DNA from: DAOUMU01 sp034409055
Lineage (GTDB): Bacteria; Chloroflexota; Anaerolineae; 4572-78; J111
DNA length: 56,854 bases
Reading direction: 5' to 3'
Assembly (NCBI GenBank): GCA_034409055.1
Contig: DAOUMU010000305.1
Location: 1 to 56,854, forward strand
How positions within the stretch are numbered: position 1 is the stretch's first letter; the number at the start of each line of letters is the position of its first letter. The position numbers were made by a program, and so were the translations under genes. Shown piece after piece: positions 26,501-35,100 of the stretch. The notes beneath the pieces were generated by a model that was given only the letters and a program-made list of their open reading frames with translations, did not search any database and had not been told where the DNA came from.

Positions 26501-29500
26501 GGACGGAACTGCGTCAGCTTACCGAGGCCGATTTGGAAATCTTGGAGCGTTTTGCTGAGCAAGCCTCGATTGCGCTGCAAACCTCCCGGTTGATGAGCCA
26601 GGAGCAACGGATCTTTGCGCCATTAGCTATTCTTCACAAAATTAGCGATTATATTCAGGCCGCCGGAGATTTGGACAAGATACTTCACGTCGTCCTAACG
26701 GGGGTGACCGCAGGCTATGGTCTGGGCTTCAACCGAGCCGCCCTGCTTCTGCTGGATGAGAGGCGAGAGGATTTGGCGGGACGCATGGGGATTGGCCATC
26801 TGGACGAGACAAAGGCTCGAGAGGACTGGGTACGTGATCAAAAAGAGGGCGTGTATGACTTCAGAAAGTATCTTGACCTGTTGGAACAGGATGCTTTGTC
26901 GCGAACGCCGATGGACGAGCGGATCCGTGGTCTACAGTTGCCTATTGAATCAGCGGTTGTTGATGTCTTCTCGCAAGCTGTGTTAGAGCGGCACCCGATT
27001 CTGGTCACACAAGACCAATTAACAGGGCTATCAGACAGCTTTGTTGAAGCTTTTGAACCGGCTTTGCCCCTTGTTGTAGTTCCCCTTGTGACTCGAGACG
27101 AGGTGATTGGGCTCCTCGTTGCCGATAACAAATTCACTCGATCTCCAATCACGCCAGAAGATATCGAATCATTGCTAACATTTGCCAACACTGCCGCGAT
27201 TGCCATTGATAACACCCAACTGTTCCACGAAGCCAAGGTTGCGCGAGAAAGGCTTCGCTCCTTCTATGAGGCCAGCAACGCGCTCGTTTCATCCCGGATT
27301 CCTGAACAGATGTTGCAAGATATTGTCGAGCAAGCATGTGTAGCTGCGGACGCCAGCGGGGTCAGCATGATCTTGATCGATCACACGGGCCGAGCCCGAT
27401 ATCTGGTAGCCGTGGGAACAGATGAACAATTTGATATTAATGAAGTAATTCGACCGAATGGGCTTTCAATGCAGGTGATACGTGAGGGCAAACCTAAAAT
27501 TATCGGAGACACAACTGAACAACGGGATCGAATCAATCCTAGTGTATTCCGACGTGGTATTGCTGCAGCGTTGGGATTGCCTGTCTCTTTGGAGGGCAAA
27601 CGGATTGGCGTGATGTGGGTTCACTATGACCGGCCTCGCCATTTTTCGGAACATGAGATTGACTCCATGCAACTCTATGTCAATCAAGCCGCGATTGCCT
27701 ACGACAGCGCCCGGCGGATAAAGGAGTTGGAACACATGCGTCAGGCCGCCGAGGCCTTGGCCGGAGCGGCTGGACTGCAGGAGGTTCTGGAACAAATCGT
27801 GCAGGGTGCCCAGGAAGTGTTAGAGGCGGATTCAGCGGTCATCTGGTCCTATGATGCTGTCCGAGCCCGGTTTATTCTAGCAAACTCGGTGGCGGCCGGT
27901 ATCCCAGTCGAATTATGGACAGAGTTCCGGAAAGAAGGACCCCGGCGGGGGGGAACTGCCGATACTATTATGGAGCGAGGATGGGTTGGTGTTACCGATG
28001 TTGACGATTTGCAACAATATGGATTCCTGGGCAAGTCCACTCGTAAACTTCTCGCCCAGACCGGAGGACAAAGCTTCCAAGGGATTGCCTTGACTGTGGG
28101 CGAGGAGACGCTCGGCGTGCTCTACGTGAACTACAATCGTCCTCGCACCTTTAGTGAAGAAGAGCAGGAGACCGCCTGGACCTTTGCCAATCACGCCGCC
28201 TTGGCACTGAAGAAGGCCAAACTGCTAGACGAAGTGAGCAAGGCACGAAATGCTGCCCAAGTGGTGGCCGAGATCACGGCGTTGGAGGACCTGCAGAGCA
28301 CATTGGGCTCCATCGTTAAAAGGACGCGCGATGTTCTCGGCTGTGATACTGTGACCCTCTATACCTACGACCAGGACCGGGGTGAGTTTGGCTTCCCGCC
28401 AGCGATGGTAGGGGTGAAACACCGGGGGAAGGTCCTTGAGGCGGGTAAGGTGATAGCGCAATCAGTAGTTCACAACATTCTGGTCCTTGATGATTTGCAT
28501 GACACAGATAATACTGTGACCGACTCACTAATGAACGGCCCCTTTGTGGAACGAGAAGGAATCGTGTCGTCGGCGGGCATCCCGTTAGTTGTGAGAGGGT
28601 GCAAGGTCGGGGTAATGTTCGTCAACTACCGAACACAGCATCGTTTCACAGACGATGAGCTAACTAACATTAGACTATTTGCCCATCAGGCGGCCGTTGC
28701 CATTCGCAATGCACAATTATACGAGCAAGTACAAAGTCGGGCTCGTCTGTTGGGTGCCGCAGCTAAGGTTGCTCGCGGTGCGACCAGTATCCTTGACGAA
28801 GATCAACTTCTCGGCGAAGTCGTTCATCTCATTGTCGACTGTTTCGGGTTCTTCTATCATGCTGGCGTTTTCCTCTTAGATAATGACCGTGAGTATGCTG
28901 TTCTGCGAGCTGCTTCTTCGGAAGGTGGCCAGCGTATGCTGCAGCGGGAACACAAACTCAAGGTGGGTAAACAAGGAATCGTTGGTTTCGTCACCGATAC
29001 TGGTAAGCCTCGCTTGACCCCGGATGTCAAAAAAGATCTCCATCACTTTCACAATCACGACTTACCCGACACTCGCGCCGAGATGGCTTTCCCGCTAATT
29101 GTTCGTGGTCAAGTGATTGGGGCGCTAGATGTCCAGAGCACTGAAGTGGTTTACTTGCAAAATGAGGATATCGCTACCCTCCAGACAATGGCCGACCAAC
29201 TGGCCAACGCCATCCAGAATGCCCAACTTTATCAACAGGCAACCGGGCGTTTGGCGGAAACCAATGCCCTGCAACAGGTTGCCGTCTCACTGGCAGGTGC
29301 CTCCGAGCTTGAAGTAGTGTTAAATCTGGTTATGACAGAAGCGATGAAACTGACTAAAACCCATGAGGGTAGTATCCTATTATGGGATGCGCAGGCAGAG
29401 GGTTTCACTCAAATGTTTAGAACTGACTCTGAGGGGATATTGCAACCGTATCGTAGCCAGGCGCGGATCAAGGAGGGCATTGCACGGACGATCATTAACG

Positions 29501-30462
29501 AACGAAAACCGGTCGTCATTTCTGACGCGCAGCAAGATCCGCGTGTTAATCCTGTTTTTATCGAGAAAGGTTACCGGGCCACGCTCGGCGTGCCGTTGTT
29601 AAGTCAACAAGAAGTCATCGGCGTACTCTACGTCCGTAGCAAGGAGCCTCGTCAATTCTCGAAACGCCAAGTAGCCTTGTTAGAGGCTCTGGCCAGTCAA
29701 GCAGCAGTAGCGATCGACAGGGCTCGCCAGTACGAAGAAATGAAAAAAATCAAGGGGTATATTGGTTCCAGTACAGCAGTGGATTGGATAAAAATGGTCA
29801 GCACGGCCTGGGGACACAGCATTCGCCGTGAGGTTGGCACGGCGCTGGGTCGGGTGGAACTGCTGCGTAGCTTGTTAACTGGAGAACAATCAACCCCAGA
29901 AGTTGGACAAGAATTAAAGCAACTTGAAAACGTAATAAGTGGGATCAGGGACATTCCCATCACCGCCCCTTTGTCATATGAGAATGCCATCAACTCCGTC
30001 AAAATCAACGAATCGGTGAGAACATACTTGGATCGACGGTGGCATCATAATCGTTACAAATCTGTCAAGCTAAATTATAACCTGCAAGAAAACCTGGACG
30101 ATATAGCCACTGTTCGAGCCAGTGGGGAATGGTTGCGCCGAGGGTTTGAAATTGTTATCGACAATGCTGTTTATGCTATGGAGGTGGCAAAGACCCCTAA
30201 CAAACAGATTACCGTGACCACACGGTTGACAGAAGACAATAAGATAGAGATTTCCTTCCAGGACACAGGACCAGGTATCCCCAAAACGATATCAAACAAG
30301 CTTTTCAAACAACCCATTGACAAACCAAAAGGAAGCACAGGGGCCGGGATAGGCCTAATGTTGGCCCAGACAATCTTTCAGACCTATCGAGGAGATATTT
30401 ATGTGGAATCTACAGGTAAAGGAGGGACCAACATGGTCATCATTTTGCCCATCAAAAACTGA
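23548..30462 (+). CDS. Giant REC-(GAF)x11-histidine kinase
   Basis: The ATG at 23548 follows GGAGGGATGAG. The product has 2304 residues and no membrane segment. A receiver domain (about 1-125; Asp59 in LLDDVLIP, FTGWGM, LAKPFNPEELG) is followed by eleven GAF domains. I counted these by their repeated closing helix, of the form FAxQAAxAIxNAxL, ending roughly every 150-200 residues from about 305 to 2065. Only the closing helices were counted, so domain borders are approximate. The C terminus is a kinase core: His2090 in TAWGHSIRREVG, Asn2206 in IVIDNAVYAM, DTGPGIP and GAGIGLMLAQTI. GAF domains bind small molecules, haem or bilins, but no ligand can be assigned. The stack may act as a long lever or a multi-input integrator. 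It is the likely partner of the upstream S1 kinase. Confidence 0.88.
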   Translation: MGQQPLRMLLADDEASLREPLAKYLRQTYGYVVDTAADGQEVLHWLEQAGDQYDVALLDDVLIPAPGQEPRSLGVTLTREIKARFPRIEIIIFTGWGMASALEALRAGAYRYLAKPFNPEELGLLIQTAAEHSRLKEVAREKQILEQLMETSTALLSGRSLPAVLATILHGVQAIGFDRVRLYLLSADGQVMVGRAQAGMEVDFVGLELPVADDIYLQALLTDPHPQVFEREADRPLPYEQQLAKEEINQWACVPLLLHGKVIGKLSMDNKFSRRPIVPAELGPVAMFASQAAAAIENARLRTEEQKATQKAEWRARNLATVQEISTAISSLMELDQILEATCRAAVELFDVDHSGLVLFEEPNCEWGQVVAEYPGIGTRGLEIPVRGVPAEEQLIASQAPLILSDVSGESSLGPVRDIFDEFDIRSILIVPVVFKGRVLGSFSLDAIGRSRAFTQDEVELCQTFAAQVAVAVENVRLFAETKQRADQLDTLRRMTLAITSQLDRKTLLKTIIQQAVTLLGAKSGGIYEYYPERDELTIIADYGRLDDVGGNTLKVGEGMAGRLVQSGEPCIIVDDYNQWPGRADIYAGKHLFGAVIEVPLKWQERIIGVLYVDDEAGRRFTPEDADLLRLFADHATIALVNAELVTRDTDKLRRLEKLARASSELMGNLGGMLLDQRLNLITKYATEILEAETCGIFLVKRTGFLSLEASYGDQEESFEKGREFAIRSGPQTGLTGHIAYEGKLFNAHGDDLTGHFAVTGELSHTASRHCYSLLAIPLKNRNGAKEKLIGLLRVDNKKDRNGQAGPMVGFRREDEWILSLFADAVVVAIEAAELVAQLSEQTDHLAQLVKITERRGQLLTALDQASRHIRAEKETFKLLQEVVRLAAELVGCTAGGLYLNRPQLKELELHITYELPSELLGHRLPHAKGLAGLVARTGQSQVITDYLGWPDREHNFEAYSFKTVVGVPLKQAGEVEAVLFVADRTELRQLTEADLEILERFAEQASIALQTSRLMSQEQRIFAPLAILHKISDYIQAAGDLDKILHVVLTGVTAGYGLGFNRAALLLLDERREDLAGRMGIGHLDETKAREDWVRDQKEGVYDFRKYLDLLEQDALSRTPMDERIRGLQLPIESAVVDVFSQAVLERHPILVTQDQLTGLSDSFVEAFEPALPLVVVPLVTRDEVIGLLVADNKFTRSPITPEDIESLLTFANTAAIAIDNTQLFHEAKVARERLRSFYEASNALVSSRIPEQMLQDIVEQACVAADASGVSMILIDHTGRARYLVAVGTDEQFDINEVIRPNGLSMQVIREGKPKIIGDTTEQRDRINPSVFRRGIAAALGLPVSLEGKRIGVMWVHYDRPRHFSEHEIDSMQLYVNQAAIAYDSARRIKELEHMRQAAEALAGAAGLQEVLEQIVQGAQEVLEADSAVIWSYDAVRARFILANSVAAGIPVELWTEFRKEGPRRGGTADTIMERGWVGVTDVDDLQQYGFLGKSTRKLLAQTGGQSFQGIALTVGEETLGVLYVNYNRPRTFSEEEQETAWTFANHAALALKKAKLLDEVSKARNAAQVVAEITALEDLQSTLGSIVKRTRDVLGCDTVTLYTYDQDRGEFGFPPAMVGVKHRGKVLEAGKVIAQSVVHNILVLDDLHDTDNTVTDSLMNGPFVEREGIVSSAGIPLVVRGCKVGVMFVNYRTQHRFTDDELTNIRLFAHQAAVAIRNAQLYEQVQSRARLLGAAAKVARGATSILDEDQLLGEVVHLIVDCFGFFYHAGVFLLDNDREYAVLRAASSEGGQRMLQREHKLKVGKQGIVGFVTDTGKPRLTPDVKKDLHHFHNHDLPDTRAEMAFPLIVRGQVIGALDVQSTEVVYLQNEDIATLQTMADQLANAIQNAQLYQQATGRLAETNALQQVAVSLAGASELEVVLNLVMTEAMKLTKTHEGSILLWDAQAEGFTQMFRTDSEGILQPYRSQARIKEGIARTIINERKPVVISDAQQDPRVNPVFIEKGYRATLGVPLLSQQEVIGVLYVRSKEPRQFSKRQVALLEALASQAAVAIDRARQYEEMKKIKGYIGSSTAVDWIKMVSTAWGHSIRREVGTALGRVELLRSLLTGEQSTPEVGQELKQLENVISGIRDIPITAPLSYENAINSVKINESVRTYLDRRWHHNRYKSVKLNYNLQENLDDIATVRASGEWLRRGFEIVIDNAVYAMEVAKTPNKQITVTTRLTEDNKIEISFQDTGPGIPKTISNKLFKQPIDKPKGSTGAGIGLMLAQTIFQTYRGDIYVESTGKGGTNMVIILPIKN

Positions 30463-30556
30463 GTGGCGCATTCTATCACTTCAATTATGATCAAAAGCCC
30501 AGTCAAAGCAAAGGGCATCATAGCACTTGCACCATTAACAAAAAAAGGAGGTTGAT

Positions 30557-31405
30557 GTGAGAGAAGTTCTCTTATTAGCAGACAACAATGCTGAGTTTCG
30601 TGAAGTTTTTGGAAAAGTCTTATCCAAGGCCGGGTATAAGGTTATACCCGCCTCTTCCCCCCAAGAAACTCGAAATATCCTTCGAGATACAGGCATTGAC
30701 TTAGTTATTCTCGATCTCAGATTAGAAGAAGATGATGATGAGAAAGACATCAGCGGTCTCGAAATAGCTATGGACAAGGCGCTTCGCAGGACACCTAAAA
30801 TCATCCTGACGGGCTATACAACTTCGCCCGAGAACGTACGCGAGGCTCTGGGGCTTACCCCGGATGAACTCCCACCTGCTGCTTCTTGGGTAGGCAAGAG
30901 TGAAGGCCCAGAAGCTTTGGTTAAAGTCATTCGCAATACTCTTGAGACTTGGCCCAGTCTTCGTATGTCAACCATCAAGGTTTCTAAACAAATAAAAGGC
31001 GACCATGAGGTTACGCGTAAACAAGCAAACTATCACTATATCGCGGCTGCTATTGTTTCCGTATTTGGGTTTTTATTGATTTTCCTGGGCATCGTCCTGG
31101 CTTGGCACGGAGATCTAAGCATTGGCGTCGTTGGGACAACCAGTGGTATCATTGTAGAAATACTGGTCTATTTGTTTTTTAACCGTCTTGATCACGCTAA
31201 CGACCGGATGGATACCTACCATCGAGAGTTGCTTCAAACATACTGGTTAGAATTTTTACTGGCTACTTGCGAACAACTCCCCTCTCAAAAACAGGTGACT
31301 ACTACAGAGTATGTCATACGCATGGCAACAAAAAGTTGGTTTGCCTTTCAACCTGGAATCAAAACGTCCACCACAGTCAAACAACAAAAACCGAAAGACA
31401 AGTGA
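30557..31405 (+). CDS. Receiver domain with two-helix membrane module (TRADD-N-associated type)
   Basis: The start is GTG at 30557, well placed after AAAGGAGGTTGAT. The 282-residue product has a receiver domain (about 1-130; Asp53 in ILDLRLEED, ILTGY, Lys in VGKSEG). Between the Asp and the conserved SGL the loop is extended and very acidic (LEEDDDEKDISG). Two membrane helices follow (about 154-178 and 184-204), with the pattern FGFLLIFLGIVLAW, then TTSGIIVEILVYLFF, then NDRMDTYHRELLQ. From memory this pattern matches the two-helix domain that accompanies TRADD-N-like domains in cyanobacterial and Chloroflexota conflict proteins (CyanoTRADDas_TM). There is no DNA-binding or enzymatic output, so it may be a phosphorylation-controlled membrane docking subunit. 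The next gene starts 11 bases on. Confidence 0.78.
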   Translation: MREVLLLADNNAEFREVFGKVLSKAGYKVIPASSPQETRNILRDTGIDLVILDLRLEEDDDEKDISGLEIAMDKALRRTPKIILTGYTTSPENVREALGLTPDELPPAASWVGKSEGPEALVKVIRNTLETWPSLRMSTIKVSKQIKGDHEVTRKQANYHYIAAAIVSVFGFLLIFLGIVLAWHGDLSIGVVGTTSGIIVEILVYLFFNRLDHANDRMDTYHRELLQTYWLEFLLATCEQLPSQKQVTTTEYVIRMATKSWFAFQPGIKTSTTVKQQKPKDK

Positions 31406-31415
31406 AAGTGAACTG

Positions 31416-33407
31416 ATGCAAAAAACGATTTTATTCATGGATAATGAGCTGAATTTCCTTAATGTCCATACTAGGTTGTTGGAACAAGCGGGCTATCAGG
31501 TATATCGGGCAACTACCCTTGCAGAAGCTGAGGAAAAGCTAAATGAGAAACACATTCACCTGGCGATTCTCGATATCCGGATGGAAGATGAAAATGATGA
31601 ACAAGATATCAGTGGTTTAATACTAGCTCAAAAGGAGGCGTATCGGCCAATCCCCAAGATTATCCTGACAGCATACCCCAGTTATGAACATGCCCGGGAA
31701 GCATTGGGGCCCGCTTTGAATGGTCTATCACCGGCCGTAAATTTCATCGGTAAAGCGGAGGGACCGAAGGCAATGTTGCAGGCCGTAGGGCGAGTCTTCG
31801 CCCAGTACATTCACATTAATTGGGATCTGGTCATCCGTTGGCGTGAGCGCGAACGCCTATCTTTTCCTCATTTAATAGCACTGATTGAACCAGAAGTAGA
31901 CAATAACAGTTTACCACTTCGAGTTGGCGAACTGGAGGACCTTTTCCGCAGACTCTTTTACGATAGCACCCAGATCAATATTAGCCATCTTTTTGCCCAG
32001 CGTGCAGAACATGTATTTCTGGCCGTCTTTGCCTATTCGAAAAGAGGTACGGAAAGGCAGTTTGTGATTGCATGTGGCAAAAAACAATCTGTCGCAAACG
32101 AGGATGCTCTTTACGAGGAGTTCGTGCCTAAGATAGTTGGGGAAAGTGGTATTATGAAGGACAAGACTGTAGAGACGATACACTTTGCTGCTACTACCTA
32201 TATGCTCACTGGGGGGAACTTGGAAGAGATAACAACCTTCTCAGAATTCTACCGTACTAACTCAGTAGAAATGGTCATAACAGCCCTGGAATACCTTTTT
32301 AACACCACTCTGGCAACCTGGCATGAGCGAGGTCGGTTCCGTAAGGAAGAGAGAACGTTGAACGACTTCCTTGCGAAATGGCCGGAACTAAGTGAAGAAA
32401 CGCTTTTCCAAACAAAGTTGGAACATCAGGTGGAAACCATCTGCACAGAGAGTCTGGCTGCGGGGCTGACACAACTCGATTATTCACCCCATAAGCTGAC
32501 ATTCCATCCTTCCGGTGACACCTCTGTCTCTTACCCTAACCCCATCTCCTGTCTCTCCGAAACACACATAGTTTTTGACGAGCCTGCTCTCTGTGGCACC
32601 ATCCACGGTCAATTAGATGGAAATAGCATTCTGGCAGACCGTCAGGGACGGACTTGGCTCATTGACTTCAGTCAAACCGGGCAGGGCCCCTTGTTATATG
32701 ACTTCGTTTTACTGGAAACAGCGATTAAATGTAAACTATTGACCATCCCCAACGTGCAGGCTTGGCACGAAATGGAGAAACGACTAGCATCTCTTTCTTA
32801 CCTGGGTGAGATGGTTGATACCGAAGGCTTGGGGTCTGAAGTACAGAAAGCACTCCATGCCATAAGTCGTGTCCGGCAACAAGCCTTGACCGTGATTGGC
32901 GATGACTTGGACTCCTACCTGGGGGGGCTTCTTTTTTGCGCAATCAGCCAATTACTTGCTTATAACCCTAAAGTGCGACACACACATCGCGAACTTATGC
33001 CTTATCTCCATAGCTTGCTATCGGCAGCTATGCTATGCCAAAAACTAACCCCGTCGCCTCGCAAAGACTTGCCCCCTGAGGCGAGCTACGGTCTTTGGCT
33101 TGACGAATCGAACAAAGAGGTCTGGGTTGAAGGCCGGCTAGCTCCCTTAACCCCCCGAGAATTCAAGTTGCTGCTCCACCTGTATCGCTATCAAGGTCAT
33201 CTCTGTGATCACGCCACGATTGCCGAGCAGGTTTTTGACGTAACATACGAATCGGATCTGTCGGACACCGACAAAAAAAGGATGGAGGAAGGCAGAATCA
33301 ACTCGGCCGTAAGCCGATTGCGAAAAAAAGTTGAACCCAATCCAAAGCGCCCCAAGTACATTATTACAGTTCGGGGTGAAGGCTATCGGCTTAATTTAGA
33401 AGGTTAA
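31416..33407 (+). CDS. Receiver, kinase-fold-like (TCAD9-type?) and OmpR-type winged-helix regulator
   Basis: The ATG at 31416 is preferred to the frame opening at 31311, which lies inside the previous gene. The product has 663 residues. The receiver domain (about 1-130; Asp53) has the same acidic loop as its neighbour (RMEDENDEQDISGL). The middle (about 140-550) ends in a kinase or aminoglycoside-phosphotransferase-like core: HGQLDGNSIL (His397), then WLIDFSQTGQGP (Asp417), then YDFVLLE. The catalytic-loop Asp is replaced by Gln399, so catalysis is doubtful. The pattern recalls the ternary-complex-associated domain TCAD9 of bacterial conflict systems. The C terminus (about 565-663) is an OmpR/PhoB winged helix (LTPREFKLLLHLYRYQG, SRLRKKVE, IITVRGEGYRL). 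It is probably the DNA-binding output of the operon. Confidence 0.85.
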   Translation: MQKTILFMDNELNFLNVHTRLLEQAGYQVYRATTLAEAEEKLNEKHIHLAILDIRMEDENDEQDISGLILAQKEAYRPIPKIILTAYPSYEHAREALGPALNGLSPAVNFIGKAEGPKAMLQAVGRVFAQYIHINWDLVIRWRERERLSFPHLIALIEPEVDNNSLPLRVGELEDLFRRLFYDSTQINISHLFAQRAEHVFLAVFAYSKRGTERQFVIACGKKQSVANEDALYEEFVPKIVGESGIMKDKTVETIHFAATTYMLTGGNLEEITTFSEFYRTNSVEMVITALEYLFNTTLATWHERGRFRKEERTLNDFLAKWPELSEETLFQTKLEHQVETICTESLAAGLTQLDYSPHKLTFHPSGDTSVSYPNPISCLSETHIVFDEPALCGTIHGQLDGNSILADRQGRTWLIDFSQTGQGPLLYDFVLLETAIKCKLLTIPNVQAWHEMEKRLASLSYLGEMVDTEGLGSEVQKALHAISRVRQQALTVIGDDLDSYLGGLLFCAISQLLAYNPKVRHTHRELMPYLHSLLSAAMLCQKLTPSPRKDLPPEASYGLWLDESNKEVWVEGRLAPLTPREFKLLLHLYRYQGHLCDHATIAEQVFDVTYESDLSDTDKKRMEEGRINSAVSRLRKKVEPNPKRPKYIITVRGEGYRLNLEG

Positions 33408-33433
33408 CGTGTGTAAGTTGAGTTGATCAAAAT

Positions 33434-33457
33434 CCACCAGCTAATTACTGCTGGTGG
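33434..33457 (+). terminator. Hairpin after the signalling operon
   Basis: CCACCAGC (33434-33441) pairs perfectly with GCTGGTGG (33450-33457). The following sequence is not T-rich, so it is a weak terminator or an mRNA-stabilising end. Confidence 0.45.
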
Positions 33458-33648
33458 TAGTGTACCTTAACATTGCGGGTAAATCTGGTTTGACTTGAGG
33501 GAGACTGAATGGGGTAGATTTGGCCCTCTTAACTACGCTAAATCAGGTGCGAGGCGCTTTCGAGGCCATACCAAATTTTAGGCATTAAGAACCCCCATTT
33601 ATTGGGCAGGCAAATTCATCTTCTAAATGCTAAAATGTAGATGCGACC

Positions 33649-33677
33649 GGGACCACTTTGTCTAGTGGTCCCTTTTT
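33649..33677 (+). terminator. Rho-independent terminator
   Basis: GGGACCACT (33649-33657) pairs with AGTGGTCCC (33664-33672) and is followed directly by five T. It separates the signalling operon from the ATP sulfurylase gene. The rest of the gap (33408-33798) shows nothing recognisable. Confidence 0.8.
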
Positions 33678-33798
33678 ACTTGGCAGGTGTTCGATGACCA
33701 TAGGCTCTCTCTGAATTTGAGTTGGCCTATGGTATGCCATAGCTTGCCGCAACTGGTAATTATGGATTGTCCAACTGCAACCAAGCGTTTTTGCCACA

Positions 33799-35100
33799 TT
33801 GAAGATAGATTTGGTCTTGACTCAACCTAACACCACCAGAGAATCTAGCTATGCCGACACCAGTGATCCAGTAACTGACCCAGTTGGAATAACCCCGCAC
33901 GGGGGCAAGCTGGTTGATCGCCAGCTTCGAGGTGAGGCGCGCGACGTTGCGTTTGAACGAGCCGGTGGATTACTCCGTGTGCCGCTATCCTCAGTGAGTG
34001 TGGCTGATGTGGAAATGATTACCGTTGGCGCTTATAGCCCGCTCACCGGGTTCATGAGGCAGGCTGACTACGAGCGAGTAGTGGAGGAGATCCGTCTGGC
34101 CAACAACCTAGTTTGGTCTATCCCCATCACCTTGCCTATTGATGATGAGTTAGCTGGCAAAATCAGGGAGGGACAGGAAATTGCCCTGGTTCAAAATGAT
34201 TGCGTTTTAGCCATTATGGAGGTGGCAGAGAAGTTTCGCTATAATAAGGAACGAGAGGCAACTCAGGTTTACCAGACGACCGAGACCAAGCATCCGGGGG
34301 TAGACCGTCTCTACCGACAAGGCAGCACCCTATTGGGCGGTGATATCTGGCTTCTCAACTGGCCAGAACCCCAAACGTTTCGGGAATTGCGCTACACACC
34401 ACTGGAAACCCGTCGTATGTTTGCCCAAAAAGGCTGGCGCCAGATCGTAGGCTTCCAAACACGTAATCCTATCCACCGGGCCCACGAGTACGTTCACAAG
34501 CATGCGCTGGAAATCACCGACGGTCTCTTCCTGCACCCTTTGATAGGCGAGACCAAACCCGATGACATCCCGGCCGAGGTACGCATTGAGAGTTACAAAG
34601 TCGCCTTACGCAATTACTTTCCAGTTGAGCGGGTGTTGCTCGGCGTTTTCCCTGCGGCGATGCGTTACGCTGGTCCACGCGAGGCTATTTTCCACGCCCT
34701 CTGCCGCCAGAACTATGGTTGCACTCATTTCATTGTGGGGCGTGATCATGCCGGTGTGGGGAACTATTACGATCCGAAGGCTGCTGGTAACATCTTTACA
34801 GAATTTGATCCAGAAGAGATAGGTATCAAACCGTTGTTATATGCTCCAACCTTTTACTGCAACAAATGTGGCGGTATAGTTACTCCCAAGACCTGCCCCC
34901 ACGATCAAGAACGATATAGCATGAGTGGTACCCAAATTCGTGAGATGTTGAAACGAGGTGAGATACCATCGGAAAAGATTATGCGACCTCAAGTCAGTAA
35001 AGTGTTAATAGAGGCTATGCTTGTTGGGAAACAAGCGAATAATACCTGGGATGAGCAAATTCTTATTGAGAAATCGGCTGATGAGCTGGCGACCGATTAG
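33799..35100 (+). CDS. sat: Sulfate adenylyltransferase (ATP sulfurylase)
   Basis: The product has 433 residues if translation starts at the TTG at 33799. No ATG and no clear ribosome site exist in frame before the conserved region, so the start is uncertain. Family homology begins at GITPHGGKLVDRQL (about 31). The substrate motifs are present: QTRNPIHRAHE (220-230), GRDHAGVG (314-321) and the zinc-binding CNKCGG with a later Cys-Pro-His (354-368). The enzyme forms adenylylsulfate from sulfate and ATP, or runs in reverse in sulfur oxidisers and dissimilatory reducers. No aprAB, dsr, cys or PAPS genes are in the window. The zinc motif is of the type seen in homo-oligomeric bacterial and archaeal enzymes. 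Confidence 0.93.
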   Translation: MKIDLVLTQPNTTRESSYADTSDPVTDPVGITPHGGKLVDRQLRGEARDVAFERAGGLLRVPLSSVSVADVEMITVGAYSPLTGFMRQADYERVVEEIRLANNLVWSIPITLPIDDELAGKIREGQEIALVQNDCVLAIMEVAEKFRYNKEREATQVYQTTETKHPGVDRLYRQGSTLLGGDIWLLNWPEPQTFRELRYTPLETRRMFAQKGWRQIVGFQTRNPIHRAHEYVHKHALEITDGLFLHPLIGETKPDDIPAEVRIESYKVALRNYFPVERVLLGVFPAAMRYAGPREAIFHALCRQNYGCTHFIVGRDHAGVGNYYDPKAAGNIFTEFDPEEIGIKPLLYAPTFYCNKCGGIVTPKTCPHDQERYSMSGTQIREMLKRGEIPSEKIMRPQVSKVLIEAMLVGKQANNTWDEQILIEKSADELATD

